DNA of 64,000 bases from Saururus chinensis (GCA_035235625.1 CP141140.1:52447351-52511350), one strand, 5' to 3'. Shown: positions 1 to 13,814, numbered from the stretch's first letter. Translations and numbers: made by a program. The notes: generated by a model from the letters alone, not told the origin.

Positions 1-1467
1 TTGCCACCAATTGGATTTGACCATCAAAGCCCCCCTCTACCCTCCTCTACCAATTAGCACATATGCATGCCCTATGTCCCTCTTGTGGGCCATAGTCAAC
101 ATGAAATTGCAGTTGTTGGCTACAGTTCGTGGCTGATTTTGAAGTTTTGAGACCGACCGAGTACTTCTCAGCCATCGGCTGACTTTTAGTTAGTCCACAT
201 CGACTTCTAGTTGCTCCTGCCACTCCTTGTTGGCATGACCTTACTCCTGGCTTCCCTTAGTAAGCTGCCATGTATCGCGATTTGCTGCAAGACTTCTATC
301 ACCCCGTCTTATTGTGATTACTTTTGGCACTTCCTAAACCTCTCGACGATAACTCTCTCAACTAGGTGATACTTTTGGCAGCCAACTCCACCTCCGACAC
401 TTCCACAGTCGTGTCCTCGTCATTGAACTTGCATGGATTAAAAGGTAGGGGACTTTGAACTCATAATTTCATAACATGCTTTAAATGTTTAGCCGCTTGC
501 TAGGAATATGTGATTTAATACTTTTGATACTAAAGAACGACCCAATTGCATGTTGTATATAATGAAATATGTTATGTTTAATCATGCATAAGGTCAGTAG
601 GTAAATATGAGTATGATGTATGTGTGTGGGTTATGCACATGCTAGTTTGGTTACTAAGGAGTGTGAGGGTAAGTTTTACGATGAAGTACGGGTACGTGAT
701 GCATATGAATGATTGATATGGATATGTGTGTTAGACAAATGTATGTGTGAGAGATATAAGTATGGGTGTTGGACATGTGTTTGTGCAATAGAATATAATT
801 GGTTTCGGAAGGGCTTTGTATGGATTTGGAGATGGATCGGTAATAGTATGTCAGAGGGTGTAGGTTTAACGAGTGAGGATTTGATTGGTTTGGATTAGAG
901 ATATGTTGGGGGTTCAACAAGTAAGCAAACATAGGGTTTGAAGCCAGTGTGGGGGATTGCTAGATAGTAAGTTTGTACATCATAATTATACATGCATATT
1001 GTATGTAATATAAATTGGAACATAAAAATAATAAGTAAGGTTTTAGTAAGAATTTGATGACTGAGGTTGGATCAGGGGGCTTAGTTTGATAATTTCTGAG
1101 TAGGAGGTTTTAACCATAAGGTGGATGTCATGGAATGTATGAATACATAACGATATGTGTTGGGTTGAATTATGGATATGAGAAGAATGAATTAAGTAAA
1201 GTATGCTACCCTGATGGACTAGAGTCCAAAACCAACTCAGCTTTAGCTTGGTTAGTGAAAGATTGTAAGACGAAACGATTTATCGGCATAATTGTACATT
1301 CATAACTTACATAAATCAAACTTAAATCGTAAGCAAAACTAATAAATTAACTTTGAGAGTTTGAGACCTTAGGGGTTTGATGGATTCAATTCTGTGTTTG
1401 TGCGAGTTGGTAATTAGTCGGTTGTGCATTTTTCATGTTTAGCCATGGTGTTATCATGTGAGATGCT
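1..1467. other. Intergenic, no gene recognised
   Basis: AT-rich anonymous DNA. Only short chance open frames occur on both strands, with no recognisable domain. No element termini could be identified, although the texture resembles decayed retrotransposon sequence. Confidence 0.5.
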
Positions 1468-1674
1468 GTCTTGGTGTTGTATTTAAGCTCAAACATTTAA
1501 TGCTTTGTTGAGAGCATTATAGGTTTTGTTAGTCTTGTCTTGGTGTTGTATTTAAGCTCAAACATTTAATGCTTTGTTGAGAGCATTATAGGTTTTGTCA
1601 GTCTTGTCTTGATGTTGTATTTAAGCTTAGACATTTGATGCTCTATTGAGAATGCTGTAAAATTTTGCCCTTAG
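1468..1674. repeat. Three tandem copies of a 69-bp unit
   Basis: Units start at 1468, 1537 and 1606 with the phrase GTCTTGGTGTTGTATTTAAG. The first two are nearly identical and the third has diverged (GTCTTGATG, then AAGCTTAGAC). No open frame spans the array. It looks like a local tandem duplication in non-coding repeat DNA. Confidence 0.8.
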
Positions 1675-2772
1675 TCACCACTGTTTGATTTTTTGCCTAT
1701 AGATGGTATTGTATGATTCTATCTATATGTGGCATTGTAAGATTTCTGCTCAAAAGAGGCATTGCATGATTTATGCCCTTAATTAGCACTATATGGCCCC
1801 TAGAGTGTGGGCGTTTACACGCTCAGATAAGTAGTATCATAAATCAACTATTACCTATTTGATCTTATACCTTGTGAACATAGGTATGTCTTGCCTTTAA
1901 AAAAGTCTATGACATCTAGTTACTCCCTAAAGGTTAAGGTGACACCCTAGTAGCATTCTTTTCCTTCAACACTAGAGCTAATTAGATTGTAATGAGCTCT
2001 AGTGGTTGAAAGGAAGATTGTACAAATGTGCATGTGATTGTAAGAGTAAGTTTGTCATATTTTGAGTAAGTTCGTAAGTTTCCAAGTAGGATTGCAAGTA
2101 CAAGTTTTTGAGTAAGACTTTTGAACAAAATTTTAAGTGTATGTATTTGAGTACAATGGTACGAGTAAGACAATATAGGTAAGATGACTTGTGTGTGAGT
2201 GTATATATTATATATTGTAAGATTATGCTTTGTTATACCGGCTTTTTGTGAAAATTGCATGAGCGCATCTATGTATGGAATAAGAGTTCATTGATTAGAA
2301 CTCTCCTATTGAATATGAAAATACTCATTTTTCCTCTTTTTAGCCACATGTTTAGGAGGCTTTGCAAGTATTTGATTAAAAGCTCTAGGAGACGGACTCT
2401 TATTTCTGTTGGTGGACCTATATTTGTGGATTCATGTATGACTTTGACTCATTCAAGTCTTTATTATTTTACCACGACTTGTCAGTTATATTGTAGATTT
2501 GATGTATTGGCTAAGATGAGAGTTGATTATGTTGTAGGTGTCTGGACTTATATATTAGTTTATGGCTTCGGACTGTCGTGGGATTACAGTCGGAGATGCA
2601 TGAGATTTATTTATGATTAAACCCATGGCTATGACAAGTTATTATAATATTTTGTTTCCAATTAATGCATGAGAATGTTTGGTTTGCATGCCCATATTAT
2701 GATTTAAAAATTTTATGTAGGAAAATAAATGTACGACGATTTAAATTTATATAAATTATTTTCACATGTTTT
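1675..2772. other. Intergenic, no gene recognised
   Basis: AT-rich sequence with a few short open frames (the longest about 120 codons near 2255-2620) that show no recognisable family, bias or splice structure. I regard them as chance. Confidence 0.5.
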
Positions 2773-4628
2773 TGTAATGCCCAGGAATTTTTATGTTTCA
2801 AAAATTTTGAATGTTTGGGCCCATAAATGAGTTTTAAGGCTCAATAGCTAGTTTTCTTAAAATTAGACCATTTTGAGCTTGATTTATTCAGAGGAGCCTA
2901 AGGTATTTGATAGGGCTTAGAGAGACAAATGTATCTAGCCAAAGAACAAGTAAATCGGACAGTGGGATAGTATGTTATGGCCTTGAGAAACATGTTATGG
3001 GTGGGGTCCACTTTTAATTAGTGAGAAAACATGCCCCTGTGTGATATTGTTTCAAAGGGCATGTCGATACGAGTACAATGGTACTAAGAATATGTAATAC
3101 CGAATTCGGGGTAAAGAATTACACACATTTGAAGTTTAAACTTTCCTTTTGATTTAAAAACAAAATTTTTTTAAAAAAATGTGTCAGCAGTGCTAACGCA
3201 CTATTGCAAGCCAAAGCATGCCATTTACAAGCCATGGCGACCCATGGTCTGGTGCACATGCTTCTACACTGACACATGTCATGGCGTGCATCAGCGCAAT
3301 GCACAACGACTTTTTATAGTTGTTGGTGCGCATCTGACGGTTTCGTTTTGCTATAAATAGAAGGGGGGGCTTTCCAGCTTGCCCCAAATCTTCTTCCCTT
3401 CTTCTCCTTTGAGCTCTACTTGCCCTATGAACTTTTGACCCCCATTTCTATGCCGTTTCTCACCTTATTCTCTTCGTTCAAAAACTGTTATTAGCTAATT
3501 TGAAGGCGTTCTACATAGTAGAGGAGTCCATTTTTTGAGTTAGCTACTCTAAAGTAGTGAAACGAACCTGGGTAAGAGGAGGCTCCGTCCACCGCTTTCA
3601 ATTCGAGAGGAGAAAAATATCCTAGTCTAGGGGAAACTATGTCCGCTACTTTTGGTCCAGAAGGAGAATTTGTCCTAGTGCAAGGAGAGGCTTTGTCCAC
3701 CACCTCCAAGCTCGAAAGTATATTTTGTTCCAGCATAAGGGGAGGTTCCGCCCGCTGCTCAAGTTGAGGCTCTGATCGCTAGCCGTTACTCCAATCAAAT
3801 TTAAGAATAAAATGTAGGTGGTTTAAACTCTAATTCTATGCTACGATTATGTTATACGATTTTTTATTTATTTCATATAAGATTATTTCAAAAAAATGAT
3901 GATATTTATTAGGGGTAAGGCGAATGCTAAAATAATAGCGTATGGACTTTAAAATATTAGTATTATTTGAATGATATTACAATTGATTTTGATTTAATTT
4001 GAAGGGTAGTTGTTTGGTATAAAACCCAAAAACTATCATAGGTTTTGAAGAGTCGCTATTTGGTATAAAGCCCAAAAGCTATCGGAGTTATGAGTCCTAG
4101 GTACCACCTATTAATACACATGGTGTGCCCATGAAATGAGATATCATGGGAAGATCTCTTTCATTCTGATCCCGTTGCCCCTTGAGCATGGGTGATGTCA
4201 CTCTAGTATTGGTGGCATTCATTGAATGATGATTTATCCGATTTTAAATTATTTATTGGATTTTTCTTATAAATGATTTATCCAAGTTTACCAAATTCTA
4301 TGAAGAACTATTTTATCTAACTTTTTGTATAAGAAGTGCATTGGATTTTGTTAGTCAATAATATTATTTTGAGTTGACTTTTGAAAATAAATTATTATAA
4401 AAATATTTTATTAATCTTTGTTCATGCTTTATGTTTTAGCATGTTAATAGAATTTAACTCTATCAACTGAGAATAATTATACTCACCCACCCCTAAATGC
4501 TACAGGTCTGAACGAAAAAGATGATGTTAATAAAGATTACCTGTAGAACTTCAAAAGATCTATGTTTTTTTATTTACTTTATCACGTTCTTTTGTTATGT
4601 ATTAATTTTAGATACTAGGTACACAAAT
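2773..4628 (+). repeat. Degraded LTR-like sequence
   Basis: Two LTR-like starts are visible, TGTAATGCCC at 2773 and TGTAATACCG at 3093. A TATA-like CTATAAATAG follows near 3351, preceded by a GCGCATCTGACGG motif shared with the LTR at 40766-42689. No CA-type 3' terminus or target-site duplication was found. The tract ends where the LTR at 4629 begins, so it is probably a truncated relative of that family. Confidence 0.4.
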
Positions 4629-7600
4629 TGTAATATCCCTAATTTTCCCGAGTTTCAAAATTTAAATAAGTGGAAATTATGGTATTTGACCTATTAACAT
4701 TCTTATTAGAATAAATTTCTCCCTAGATAGAATCTGAGGCTAAAGCTAATTCTATTGGAAAGTAGACAGACATAGCTTCGAAATGCCACCAAGAATGCGC
4801 AAATCGGAGTCCGGATGAGGGAGAAACGACCATTTGAAGTTGAACATATCGTGCAAGACCCGTTTACCCGAACTGAACATGCAAATTGTCCATTTAAGTC
4901 ACTATTTGGGCCCGATCAATTAGCATTCCGAATTTGTGTTTTTAGGGCTCAATTTGGTTGCTAAATTGAAGAGGTTTTAACCCAAATTCTCATGGGATTA
5001 GGGTTCCTAATCTCATGCCTATAAAAGGAGAATTAGGGTTAATAGAAGAGGGGTCATTTTTGGTCTGATAGGAGGAAAGGGCTGGGAAGGAGGCTTTGGC
5101 TCCAGTGGCGGAGGATCGACGGCAAACCGATAATTAAGGTTAGATCGTTTTCGAATCGAGATTAATAAAAGTTTCGTTAAAAAAATATAAATGATTGTTA
5201 CATTAATTCTGCAGTTTACTGTTTATTTTATAATGTATACGAGTTACCGTCACTGTTCCCGTAATTAGGGAACAGTGAATTCTAATTTCAGCCGATGAGT
5301 AAATTTACCGGCCGCCGGTCGGCCAGCCGCCCGATCGTCGGCTAGAACTATGGCAATGGAGGGGCCACCCTGGTCTTTGCCGCGGCGGTCCAAGCAGTTG
5401 TGGCCATGGCCGCGACAGCCGTGGCGATTCGGCCACTAAAAAAAATGAATGGTAGGTGGCGGTGCGGTGCGGACAGTGGCCGGAGGCGGGACCGAGGGTC
5501 ACAGAATTGCCGGAAGACGGCGATCCCGTCGATCCCGTTACTTTTTCCGGTCGTGGCTGCCTGCCGCCGCGGTGCCGCGAACTGGTTGCAGCACTCAGAG
5601 AAAAAAAAAGGAAATATTTGGCCGCGACCGGCCACCGGGCGGTGGCGAGTCCCGGCCCACCGGAATCGCCGACGGGCGGAGATCCGGTGAGGCCTAGCCT
5701 TGCCCCGCCGGGCCAGCAGCCTTTGCCGCCGCCAGAGGCTTTCCAGCCTCTGGCCGGACGTGAAGGAGACGACCCGCGGTTCACGGGTCGTCGGGCGCGG
5801 GTTCAGGTCAAGCGACCCGTGGCTAGGACCGGACCCGAATGGGTCTAACCTGATCCGGTCTGGTCTAAAAAAAATGTTATTGAACCGGTTTTGGTTCACT
5901 AGCTTTAGGACTAGAAAAACATTCGTAAAAATTACCAAGTATCCATAGAAGTATTTCAAGAGTCCCGACCAAGTTTCAGACCGGGGAAAAATCCCAGAGC
6001 CTCTGAAATGACTAATTTACCCTTGTAAGTGTAGCATAGAATAAATCACTAATGATCGAGTTTAGGGCCTCCGGATCAGGGGCCTATAAGTGGATTTATA
6101 AATTGAGAAAAATATCAGGGAGATTCCAGTGAGTATCCTAAATTTGGACCAAGCCATAAGCTAAGTAAAAATCCCAGTAAGTAGATATTTGACTGTTTTA
6201 CCCCTAGGGTTAAGGTAAAACAGTTAATTGAACCGGAGTCGGTTCAAGGGGTTTACGACCCCGTTAAATGGAAAGAAAATTTCCACAGGTTCACAATGTC
6301 AAGGTGTACCCTTGGGATTAGTGTTGAACCTGTCAAGGTTCAGGGAAGCCCTGAACAAAAGATAAAAATACCCTTATGCAAATCGGCCTGTATTCGCATG
6401 GATGCTATTAACGGGCCAATGTAATACTGAAACATTTTGAAAGGTTAAAAGACTTACCCGAGTACAGAGAGGACTGTATCCAATGTTGGATAATTACTCT
6501 AATGCCCTTAGGTGCATTTTGACCGGTTTAATAAAGATTTATTAAGATAACCCAAGGAGGGTTAGGGCACGAGAGCTCGAATGATTCTTATATCATTAAT
6601 GAATTCTATTATTGATATTATGATATGCTTAGACCTGTGTAGATCTTATGGTTTATGTTGTTCTTTGTTTCGATTTATGATATTGATGTTGTGATAGTAA
6701 TTTATCACTATCTTTAAATTATTGAAAGAATAATTGTTTGGGGTTTGATAGCTTTGGATTGGGCAAGAACACCTAATCAAGATAAAGACTAAAATACCTC
6801 AGAGGGGTCTGGGACTAGTTCATACAGTGAACAAAGCCTTTGACCTGACGATTTGCCTTGGTTGATGAACTAATGGCATGTCTCGAATTGTAAACCTTAG
6901 TCTAAAAGGGACTAATAGGGTTTGGGATAGTCATTCGGAATCCTGGCTTATAGATGAGCAAGATAGGGTTCAGAATGGTTTCCTAAGTTTTAGTTCTATT
7001 GAGGAGCCACTGATTTGACCGTGTAGTTGCACCTCCCCATTGGAGGGAGTTCTTTGTGAGCCGGGCTCACTACAGATCTATTGAAGATCTTTTAGTGTAC
7101 ACGCAATTAGGGTCGCTGACATCTTGCTTGGTTAGAGTCTCTGACCACTTCTATTCAGGTGTAGTTGTGGGTCATGCCCTTCCACTCCGGTCAGGTCCTT
7201 ATGGGCTAGGTTGGGAGATGGCACTTCCTAGTGGATTCCAGGGGCCTGGTGGATTTCAGGATGTTTCGTTGTCATTTGTCACTTAGGTTGACATCTGATG
7301 AGTCTGTCTATCATTAGGATTAGACAGGGATATTAATTATCAAACAATGGTTCAAGAAATAATTAATAACATTGATTGATATTGCTTGTTTAATTAGAAT
7401 AAGTGGAATGATTAAAGGACTTGCATAAAATGTAGGTTGCTTGAAAATACTTAAGCATTGCATGGGTGATGCTATGCTTCTTAGTATAGTATAGTTTTTA
7501 GGCAGAACTACGTCTGGATCCGATCTTGTTAGAAACATTGGAGATGTTGTCTGATAAGTACGTAGGCAACTAACATCGGGTGATGTTGGCTCGATCCAAA

Positions 7601-8031
7601 TAATATTAATAAAACCTTTTGTCCATTGGAAGCTCTTCTCCTGAAGGCAGAGATGCTCCATTGTGGTTGTGGTTGTTGTTTGGTTTGCTTTATTGCAGAT
7701 TCTCCAGGCGACGACAAGTGAGACCAAGGCAGGCGATCTCAAGAGGTTTCCGCATTTTTGAAACTCCGATGCGTAAGTGTACCTTAAGTGTGAGAGTCAA
7801 CTTGTTATTTATTTTCAGATGGGTGACAGACTTGTACTTAGATGGATGAGCTGGTCTTTATGAATTTTCATATGTTAAATAATATCATATGATTTGATAT
7901 TCGTATTTGTGAACCCCAGTTATCATGACCTGGATATTTAATCGAAGGGTTTGTTTTGTATTTAAAGAAAAAAAAATTTTACCTACCGTTCGTGCTATTT
8001 AAAAATGCTTTTAAAAATCCGGGTCATGACA
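4629..8031 (+). mobile_element. Solo LTR, family B (about 3.4 kb)
   Basis: The sequence begins TGTAATATCC and ends GGTCATGACA, the TG...CA form of an LTR. It is flanked by CAAAT (4624-4628) and CATAT (8032-8036), a 5-bp target-site duplication with one mismatch. A second copy with the same start and nearly the same end lies at 33958-36666. No gag-pol follows, so this is a solo LTR. A GC-rich block at about 5300-5850 makes long but spurious open frames on both strands. Confidence 0.75.
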
Positions 8032-8036
8032 CATAT

Positions 8037-9514
8037 ACTACTACACTAGCAACCTCATGTACTATGTTGTAGACACATGTACCAAGTAGCCAAAAACCCT
8101 AGAAATGAGGACTCTAGCCTCTATTTTTTACTATTAATCTTGAACAGTGACCTCTAAAGGTCTTCATGTCCCCTCTAGGTCATCACCCTCTCATGAGAAG
8201 GTATTTATTATTATTAAATGATGCCCTAACTCTACTCCAATTAAGGGTATTTGTTGCTATGAAAATTAGTTAGACTACCCCTAAGGGTATTTTGATAATT
8301 CTCTTGCATAGGATATGGTCTTTTCCTTTGGGTCATGCCGGTCATCTTATTCACCTTCGTTGTATTTCAAGTTATATACCTCTAACAAAGGTTTAACTCT
8401 CTAATTGGCCCATGATTTCAGTCAAGTAAATACTGGCTCCTCTGCTAATTAGGGTATTTTTGTCATTTTGTTCAAGGTCTTCCTGAAATCGAATAGGTCA
8501 AAAATTGATATTAAGAGAACTCCTTGATGTCATGGACTTGTGGTTATGTTTCTAACATTTTACAGGGTCATCAACCCCTTAAACTAACCATGAGTTACTA
8601 ATAGGTTTACACAATAACTTAAGGGCAAAATAGTTATTTAATAGCTTACTATGTTTTTTGTTTTTCATGTGACTTGATCTAAATTAGGGTATGCCTCACC
8701 TATCACTTGAATTTTTTCCAATTTATAACTTCACTTGAAAGCCCTTCAACTAGAGCTAATTGGTTTGAACCACGGTCTAACTATAAGGGTCATTTTATTG
8801 CCTTTGGAATTTTTCCCAAGGCTGAAATTTGGTTTGAACACTCATCACCCTCCCTTTTTCATTTTTGCAATTTTTACAAATATTAAAGACAAGTAAAAAT
8901 CCCTAAACATGATCTGAATCAGTCCCTATTTTTATATATACTAGTAGAAGTGTAAGTGCATAATGCACGTGTTTCACTCCATAGATTTAGAGTTTTATAT
9001 TACCATATGAAATTGAGCTTCAAATTTATTTATCTCACCCAATACATAAATAAGAGTTCATAAATAATATTCTTGGTGTATTAAGGGTAATTGAGGACTT
9101 TTATGACAAAAGACTCACAACATATTCACTTTAATAGTATTGTAAATTATGGGTAGCTAAGGATTCCTAAGAAAAAAATCTATGCCCTGTTATCATTTTA
9201 ATAAGTTCTAAAGTAATTAGCATTATGAAATCCATATGTAGCTACAAGGTTATACTTATTAGAGAAATTATTGTAATATTTTAGGTATATTAAATTCTAA
9301 GTTAATTAAGAGATTTTTTGAAAGGGCAATATAAGTATAACATGGCAAAAATATCTGCCCCCCTTCTCACTTTAATAATAATATTAATATAGATTTAAAC
9401 ATCAAAACAACCTGACCCAGGGTCAGCTTGGCCGGGTCCTAGTCAAAACCGGTCGGGTGACCCCATTTGAACCAGAATTTGGTCTGACCCATGTTACAGT
9501 TGTCTTCTTTGAGC
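8037..9514. other. Intergenic, no gene recognised
   Basis: AT-rich, no coding signal. Around 9412-9475 there is a short GGGTCAGCTTGGCCGGGTCC-type tract resembling subterminal DNA of the hAT elements seen elsewhere in the window, but without a partner end. Confidence 0.45.
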
Positions 9515-9941
9515 ATAGTTGTAAGGACCCTCATCTTTAAACTGGTTTTGGTTTTCTTTAATTATGGGTTATCGTGAGATTTACGTGTTTTCTAATCTTA
9601 TTCGGTGATTTCATAAATAAATAAAGTTTGTGATGGTTTTAACCAAAATCAACTTCAAGATTAGTGGTTTTAAGTGATTTTAAACCAAATGTGAATTTTT
9701 GAGATTTTTTGGAATTTTCACTATTTTCCCAAAAGTTATGGTTTTGGCGGGACCCCTGTGGGCCTCACCGTCAAAATTTTTATTTTTGGGTCAAATGAAC
9801 CTAGACATATACTTAAGGTCACACAAAAATTTTCAGAATTTTATTAGGCTTAATTTGTGCTTAAATTTGCAAAATACCCACTTTTAGCCTACTTTTCATA
9901 TTTACACCCCAAAACTTACCTATGCCTACCCCAACCCTTAC

Positions 9942-9949
9942 TATAAAAG
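9942..9949 (+). promoter_or_regulatory. TATA box of the family A LTR
   Basis: TATAAAAG follows CCAACCCTTAC. The same element occurs on the minus strand of the inverted copy near 18474-18481, and as CTATATAAGG in the older copy at 14231-14240. Conservation in three copies supports a U3 promoter. Confidence 0.6.
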
Positions 9950-11918
9950 GGCAAACCAGAGCCATTTCCATTTTTGGGAATAGGCTAAGGAAGGAGGGCT
10001 GGCCTAATCCCCACTTAGGCCCAAATTAGAAGCTGATTAAGGTAAGTTTACTCTAATTAAGCACTAATCCTTGGCTTTTCTCTTTATTTCTTCCAAATCT
10101 ACCATTTTCCCCTTGATTCAATTTGTTTTTGACCATCAAAAGCTACTGATTTGTGTTTTACTATAAACCCTAACATTCAAAATTCGATTTTTACTACCAA
10201 TAAGCCCTAGATCTAAGGTTTAATTAGGGATTTCTTGAGTAAATCGATTTTCATTAGAGTTTAATTCAAACTCATTGTGTTTTCAAGGATTTCAAGAAGG
10301 GTGACTCTTCAATCTGAGCTTAATCAAGTGCTGAGGTAATGGGTCTTCAAAATCTCTGTTTATCCATGGTAAAACTCTCCATTTTTGGCTTATTTCGAAA
10401 TGGTTTGCTTGATTTAGTGTGTTAATGGTAAGATTAGAAAATGAAATTATTTAATCCCGATTTCTTAGGGTTTTGCATTATTATGGTTTGGTTTGATATT
10501 CTGGAAGTCAAGGAGGACTTTTGAGGATGATTAGGGTGTTAGATGTGGATTTGAAGTGTTATTTATGGTGTTTCGGTTTGGATTTGCGAAAGGAAGAAGA
10601 GGACTGTTCTGCCGTGTTGGTGATCGATCGGCCTTGCAGGGCAATCGATCGGCTGAACTGTAAATTTCAAATTTTTGCGTGTAACCGATCGAACGGCCTG
10701 AAGGGCGATCGATCGGCTACACAGGAAATTGCATGTTGTGCATATGATGTCTATTTTGATGATTCAACTTTAGCTTGCCAATTTTATATGAATGTGGAGT
10801 GTTTTAAGCTATGTTAAGCTACTAGAAATGCATGCTATTGAGTTTATGGAGTTGAGACATATGCTTAGGGATGGTGGAATGACTTATGTTTTGTGGCATG
10901 ATGTTGGAATCGTTATCTTAAAATTATGAATGGTTGTTTCCCTTTGGTTAAGCATATATTTTCAGTAGGACTACAATCATTGTTGGACTGATTTGTCATG
11001 ATAGATTGTGGTTAGTGGTGTGTGGATGTTGGTGAATGCCATGACTCAATGATGAAATGAGTGAAGTTATATGTGTTTATCCTTTGTGGTTGAGTTTTGA
11101 ATTTAGCTATGGTTTCAACGATTCTTCTACTATGATTTCCGCTGGAATTCATGTTTAGATAGAAATTCACATGTGTAGTGTGGTAGTGAGTTGATTTTCA
11201 AGCGTGTCGATATGCATTATGTGAAATGCTTCTACTAGTTATACACACACACACATGTGGGGCTGATGAGAGCACTTATCATGGATTAGGATTCATGTAT
11301 GCTTTGCCCACGCATGTACCATGCTGCACGCATCATGAAAATGAATTTCCAATTGAGGCTTCATCGTGATTAATTGAATTTGACCGATTGGATGCAATGT
11401 GATGAAATTGTGTGCCGGATTGATCGGTCATTGATTAATCGCAAGTTGATTGGTTTGAAAGGACATATTTTGATTTGAAGTTCCTGTGTGGAACGAGTGC
11501 ACTCCCCGGGTTGAGTCTTGTTAAATTGAATGATGTGGGGACGAGTTGTGTACTTGTCTTGCGGATTGTGAGAATGCTATTATGAGTGTCATCTGGACCC
11601 TGAGAATCCAGTGTGGTATGCCGTGTGCACCCCGCTACCACGTGTTCTAGGGTTCTCTGTGTGAGAACTCGGGCTCTTCCCTCAGCAGGAGATGTCCCTG
11701 GGCGAACACCCCTGCTCTAGATTCTCTGTGTGAGAATGGGACATCCTTGGCCAGGATCGTCCAGGGCGAGCAGTATTAGGGATTGACAACCCCGATCTTT
11801 CTTTAATTCTTGTGTAGAATTTTGGATCATGACACGCCTTCGTGGCCTTGTCTATGCTCCCGTATGTGTGACATTAATGTGTGATTACTCCTTGATGGAG
11901 GTTGATTGTAATGATATA

Positions 11919-12198
11919 ATGCATGTGGGAATATGTATGTTAGAGATACATCCATGCATGCTGATTTTGATGTTATGCATGTGGAATATGTATGTTATAT
12001 ATACATCCATGCATGTTGATGTTGATGTTATGCATGTGGAATATGTATGTTAGAGATACATCAATGCATGTTGATTTTGATATTATGCATGTGGGAATAT
12101 GTATGTTCGAGATACATCCATGCGGGATTGGTTATGATGTGAATGCATGTGGGAATATGTATGCTAGAGATACATCTATGCATGTTGAATTATGCATT
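11919..12198 (+). repeat. Minisatellite, five units of 55-58 bp
   Basis: Units beginning ATGCATGTGG start at 11919, 11975, 12030, 12085 and 12143. Each carries AATATGTATGTTAGAGATAC followed by ATCCATGCATG. The array lies inside the family A LTR and reappears inverted in the second copy. Confidence 0.85.
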
Positions 12199-12826
12199 AT
12201 GATGCAGTGTTAGGTGATATGGATGTGTGATCAGAAAGTGATGCATCATGTAAATCTTTGATGTGAACGATCTCATTACTAAGCTATCGTATTTTCTACG
12301 TTGACAGTGATATTAAAACCATTGCCGAGTGTTAAAACTCACCCCTCTTTTGTGTTTTGATTTGGGGCTGCGTGGTGCGACACGCAGACGGACAGGATTG
12401 CCTCTTTGAGGAAAGGTCAAAGGTAGCTTGGGTGTGATGATGGAGATCGTTGCGTGACTTACCTTCGTTTGTTTCATGCTTTATGTTAGAACCTTTGTGT
12501 AGGGTTCTTGTTTTGGATTTATGTCATATATTACAGTTGTGATGCTTATGACTTATTTTGAGCCGGTGTGGGCTTTACTTAACTAAGCTTGTGGGTTTGA
12601 GATTATTGTTTACTTTGTGATAAGCAACACCTTTTCTTCCCTTTTATTTAGTCTTGCTCAAAGGATTGTGCGCACTCCGTATTTCTGTTAATCACCTGTG
12701 GTTAGGGTTAAGTCTTCCGCTAGATTGTTTTTTTTTTTCAATTTTTACTTCATCGCCCCCGTGCGCTTGACCGGCCCTTGGACCGGGTTTGGCTCGGGTC
12801 GGGCATCGCCGGGGCGTGACAATAGT

Positions 12827-13814
12827 AGCCGACCACCATTGTTGGAAAAGGGGGCTGGCTCAACTAGATCATCATCAACTAGTGATTCTGGGAGCCCTAG
12901 TCCACCTCATACCGATGGCTGATTGGAGCTCCTCAAAAGCTACAAATCCATTTTTCTTCCTTTGGCCTACTCAGAATGCCACAACCAAGGTCTAGCCTTG
13001 ATGAAGATTTTTCCACTTGGTTCGTATGATGTTGTCTTTTGTGATTGTGGGGTCTTCATTGACAAGGAAGCCACCTTCATGGACCCAAGAGTAGAACCTC
13101 CACAATGCCCCTTCCAGCCACTGAAATTCACCTCCAGTGTAATATTCCATTTGCGCCATAGGCTTCTCCATGTGCCCTATATGCAAGAAAAATATTCAAT
13201 GTCCCCATGGAATAATTAAAAGAGAGAATTTCATTAGAATTTTCCCCCAAATCTATTGAAGAAAACCTTCGATGAAAGGAAATGCTTGGACTTTCTTAAA
13301 ATCAACAACCAAACACCGAAGGCTTTGATACCACTATTGAGTGGTGGCACTATAGAAGCAAGGGGCAGAGGCCCTAGGTGTTGGTGCACAAGAGAAAAAA
13401 ACATCTTTTGGATTTCTCTACATGTGCACATAACACATCAATCAATTACATTCATAAAGAGAATAATAAAATATGAAATTGAATAATGAAGATAGAACTC
13501 ACTAACCTTTGAGGCTGATTTACATTGAGACACCTTTGATCCTTCACGCCAACACCCATACACAATTGAATTACAATTTGATTAGAAGAGAAGATACCTT
13601 GTCAAAGTATATATGTAATGATCCCTCAAATCCAAAAGCAAGGATTTGTAAAATCCATGTAGTAGTGCCCAAAAGCCTTCTCTTCCACTGCATTATCTTG
13701 GTAGCATGGTTCCAAAGGCAAGATCCAAGTGAGAAGGAGCGAGTAGGAGGAGAAAAAAAGGAGCAGACAACTCCTCCTGTTGATATGTGGCCAATAGAGG
13801 GAACATAGAGGAGA
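12827..13814. other. Intergenic; possible Copia LTR scrap
   Basis: No gene recognised. At 13321-13334 the minus strand reads GTGGTATCAAAGCC, close to a tRNA-iMet primer-binding site, as found beside Copia LTRs. No LTR ends could be fixed, so only a relic can be suggested. Confidence 0.35.

Larger units (their letters stand above)
9520..12821 (+). mobile_element. Solo LTR, family A copy 1 (about 3.3 kb)
   Basis: It begins TGTAAGGACCC and ends GGGGCGTGACA, and is flanked by perfect 5-bp duplications ATAGT at 9515-9519 and 12822-12826. The whole unit recurs in reverse orientation at 15529-18902. A TATA-type CTATAAAAGG at 9941 sits about 420 bp inside the left end, which sets the orientation. 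A 98-codon open frame (10521-10817) is shared with the inverted copy but resembles nothing known and is probably not a gene. No internal retrotransposon domain adjoins, so this is a solo LTR of a long-LTR element, probably Gypsy-like by length. Confidence 0.85.

Noticed and set aside
5305..5959. Long overlapping open frames on both strands (up to 203 codons)
   Set aside because: They come from a GC-rich island inside a solo LTR. All are low-complexity Arg/Pro/Gly strings with no domain, and several frames are open at once.
10521..10817. 98-codon open frame repeated at 17605-17901
   Set aside because: Its conservation is explained by the two recent LTR copies. The frame is not maintained in the older copy and has no recognisable domain.
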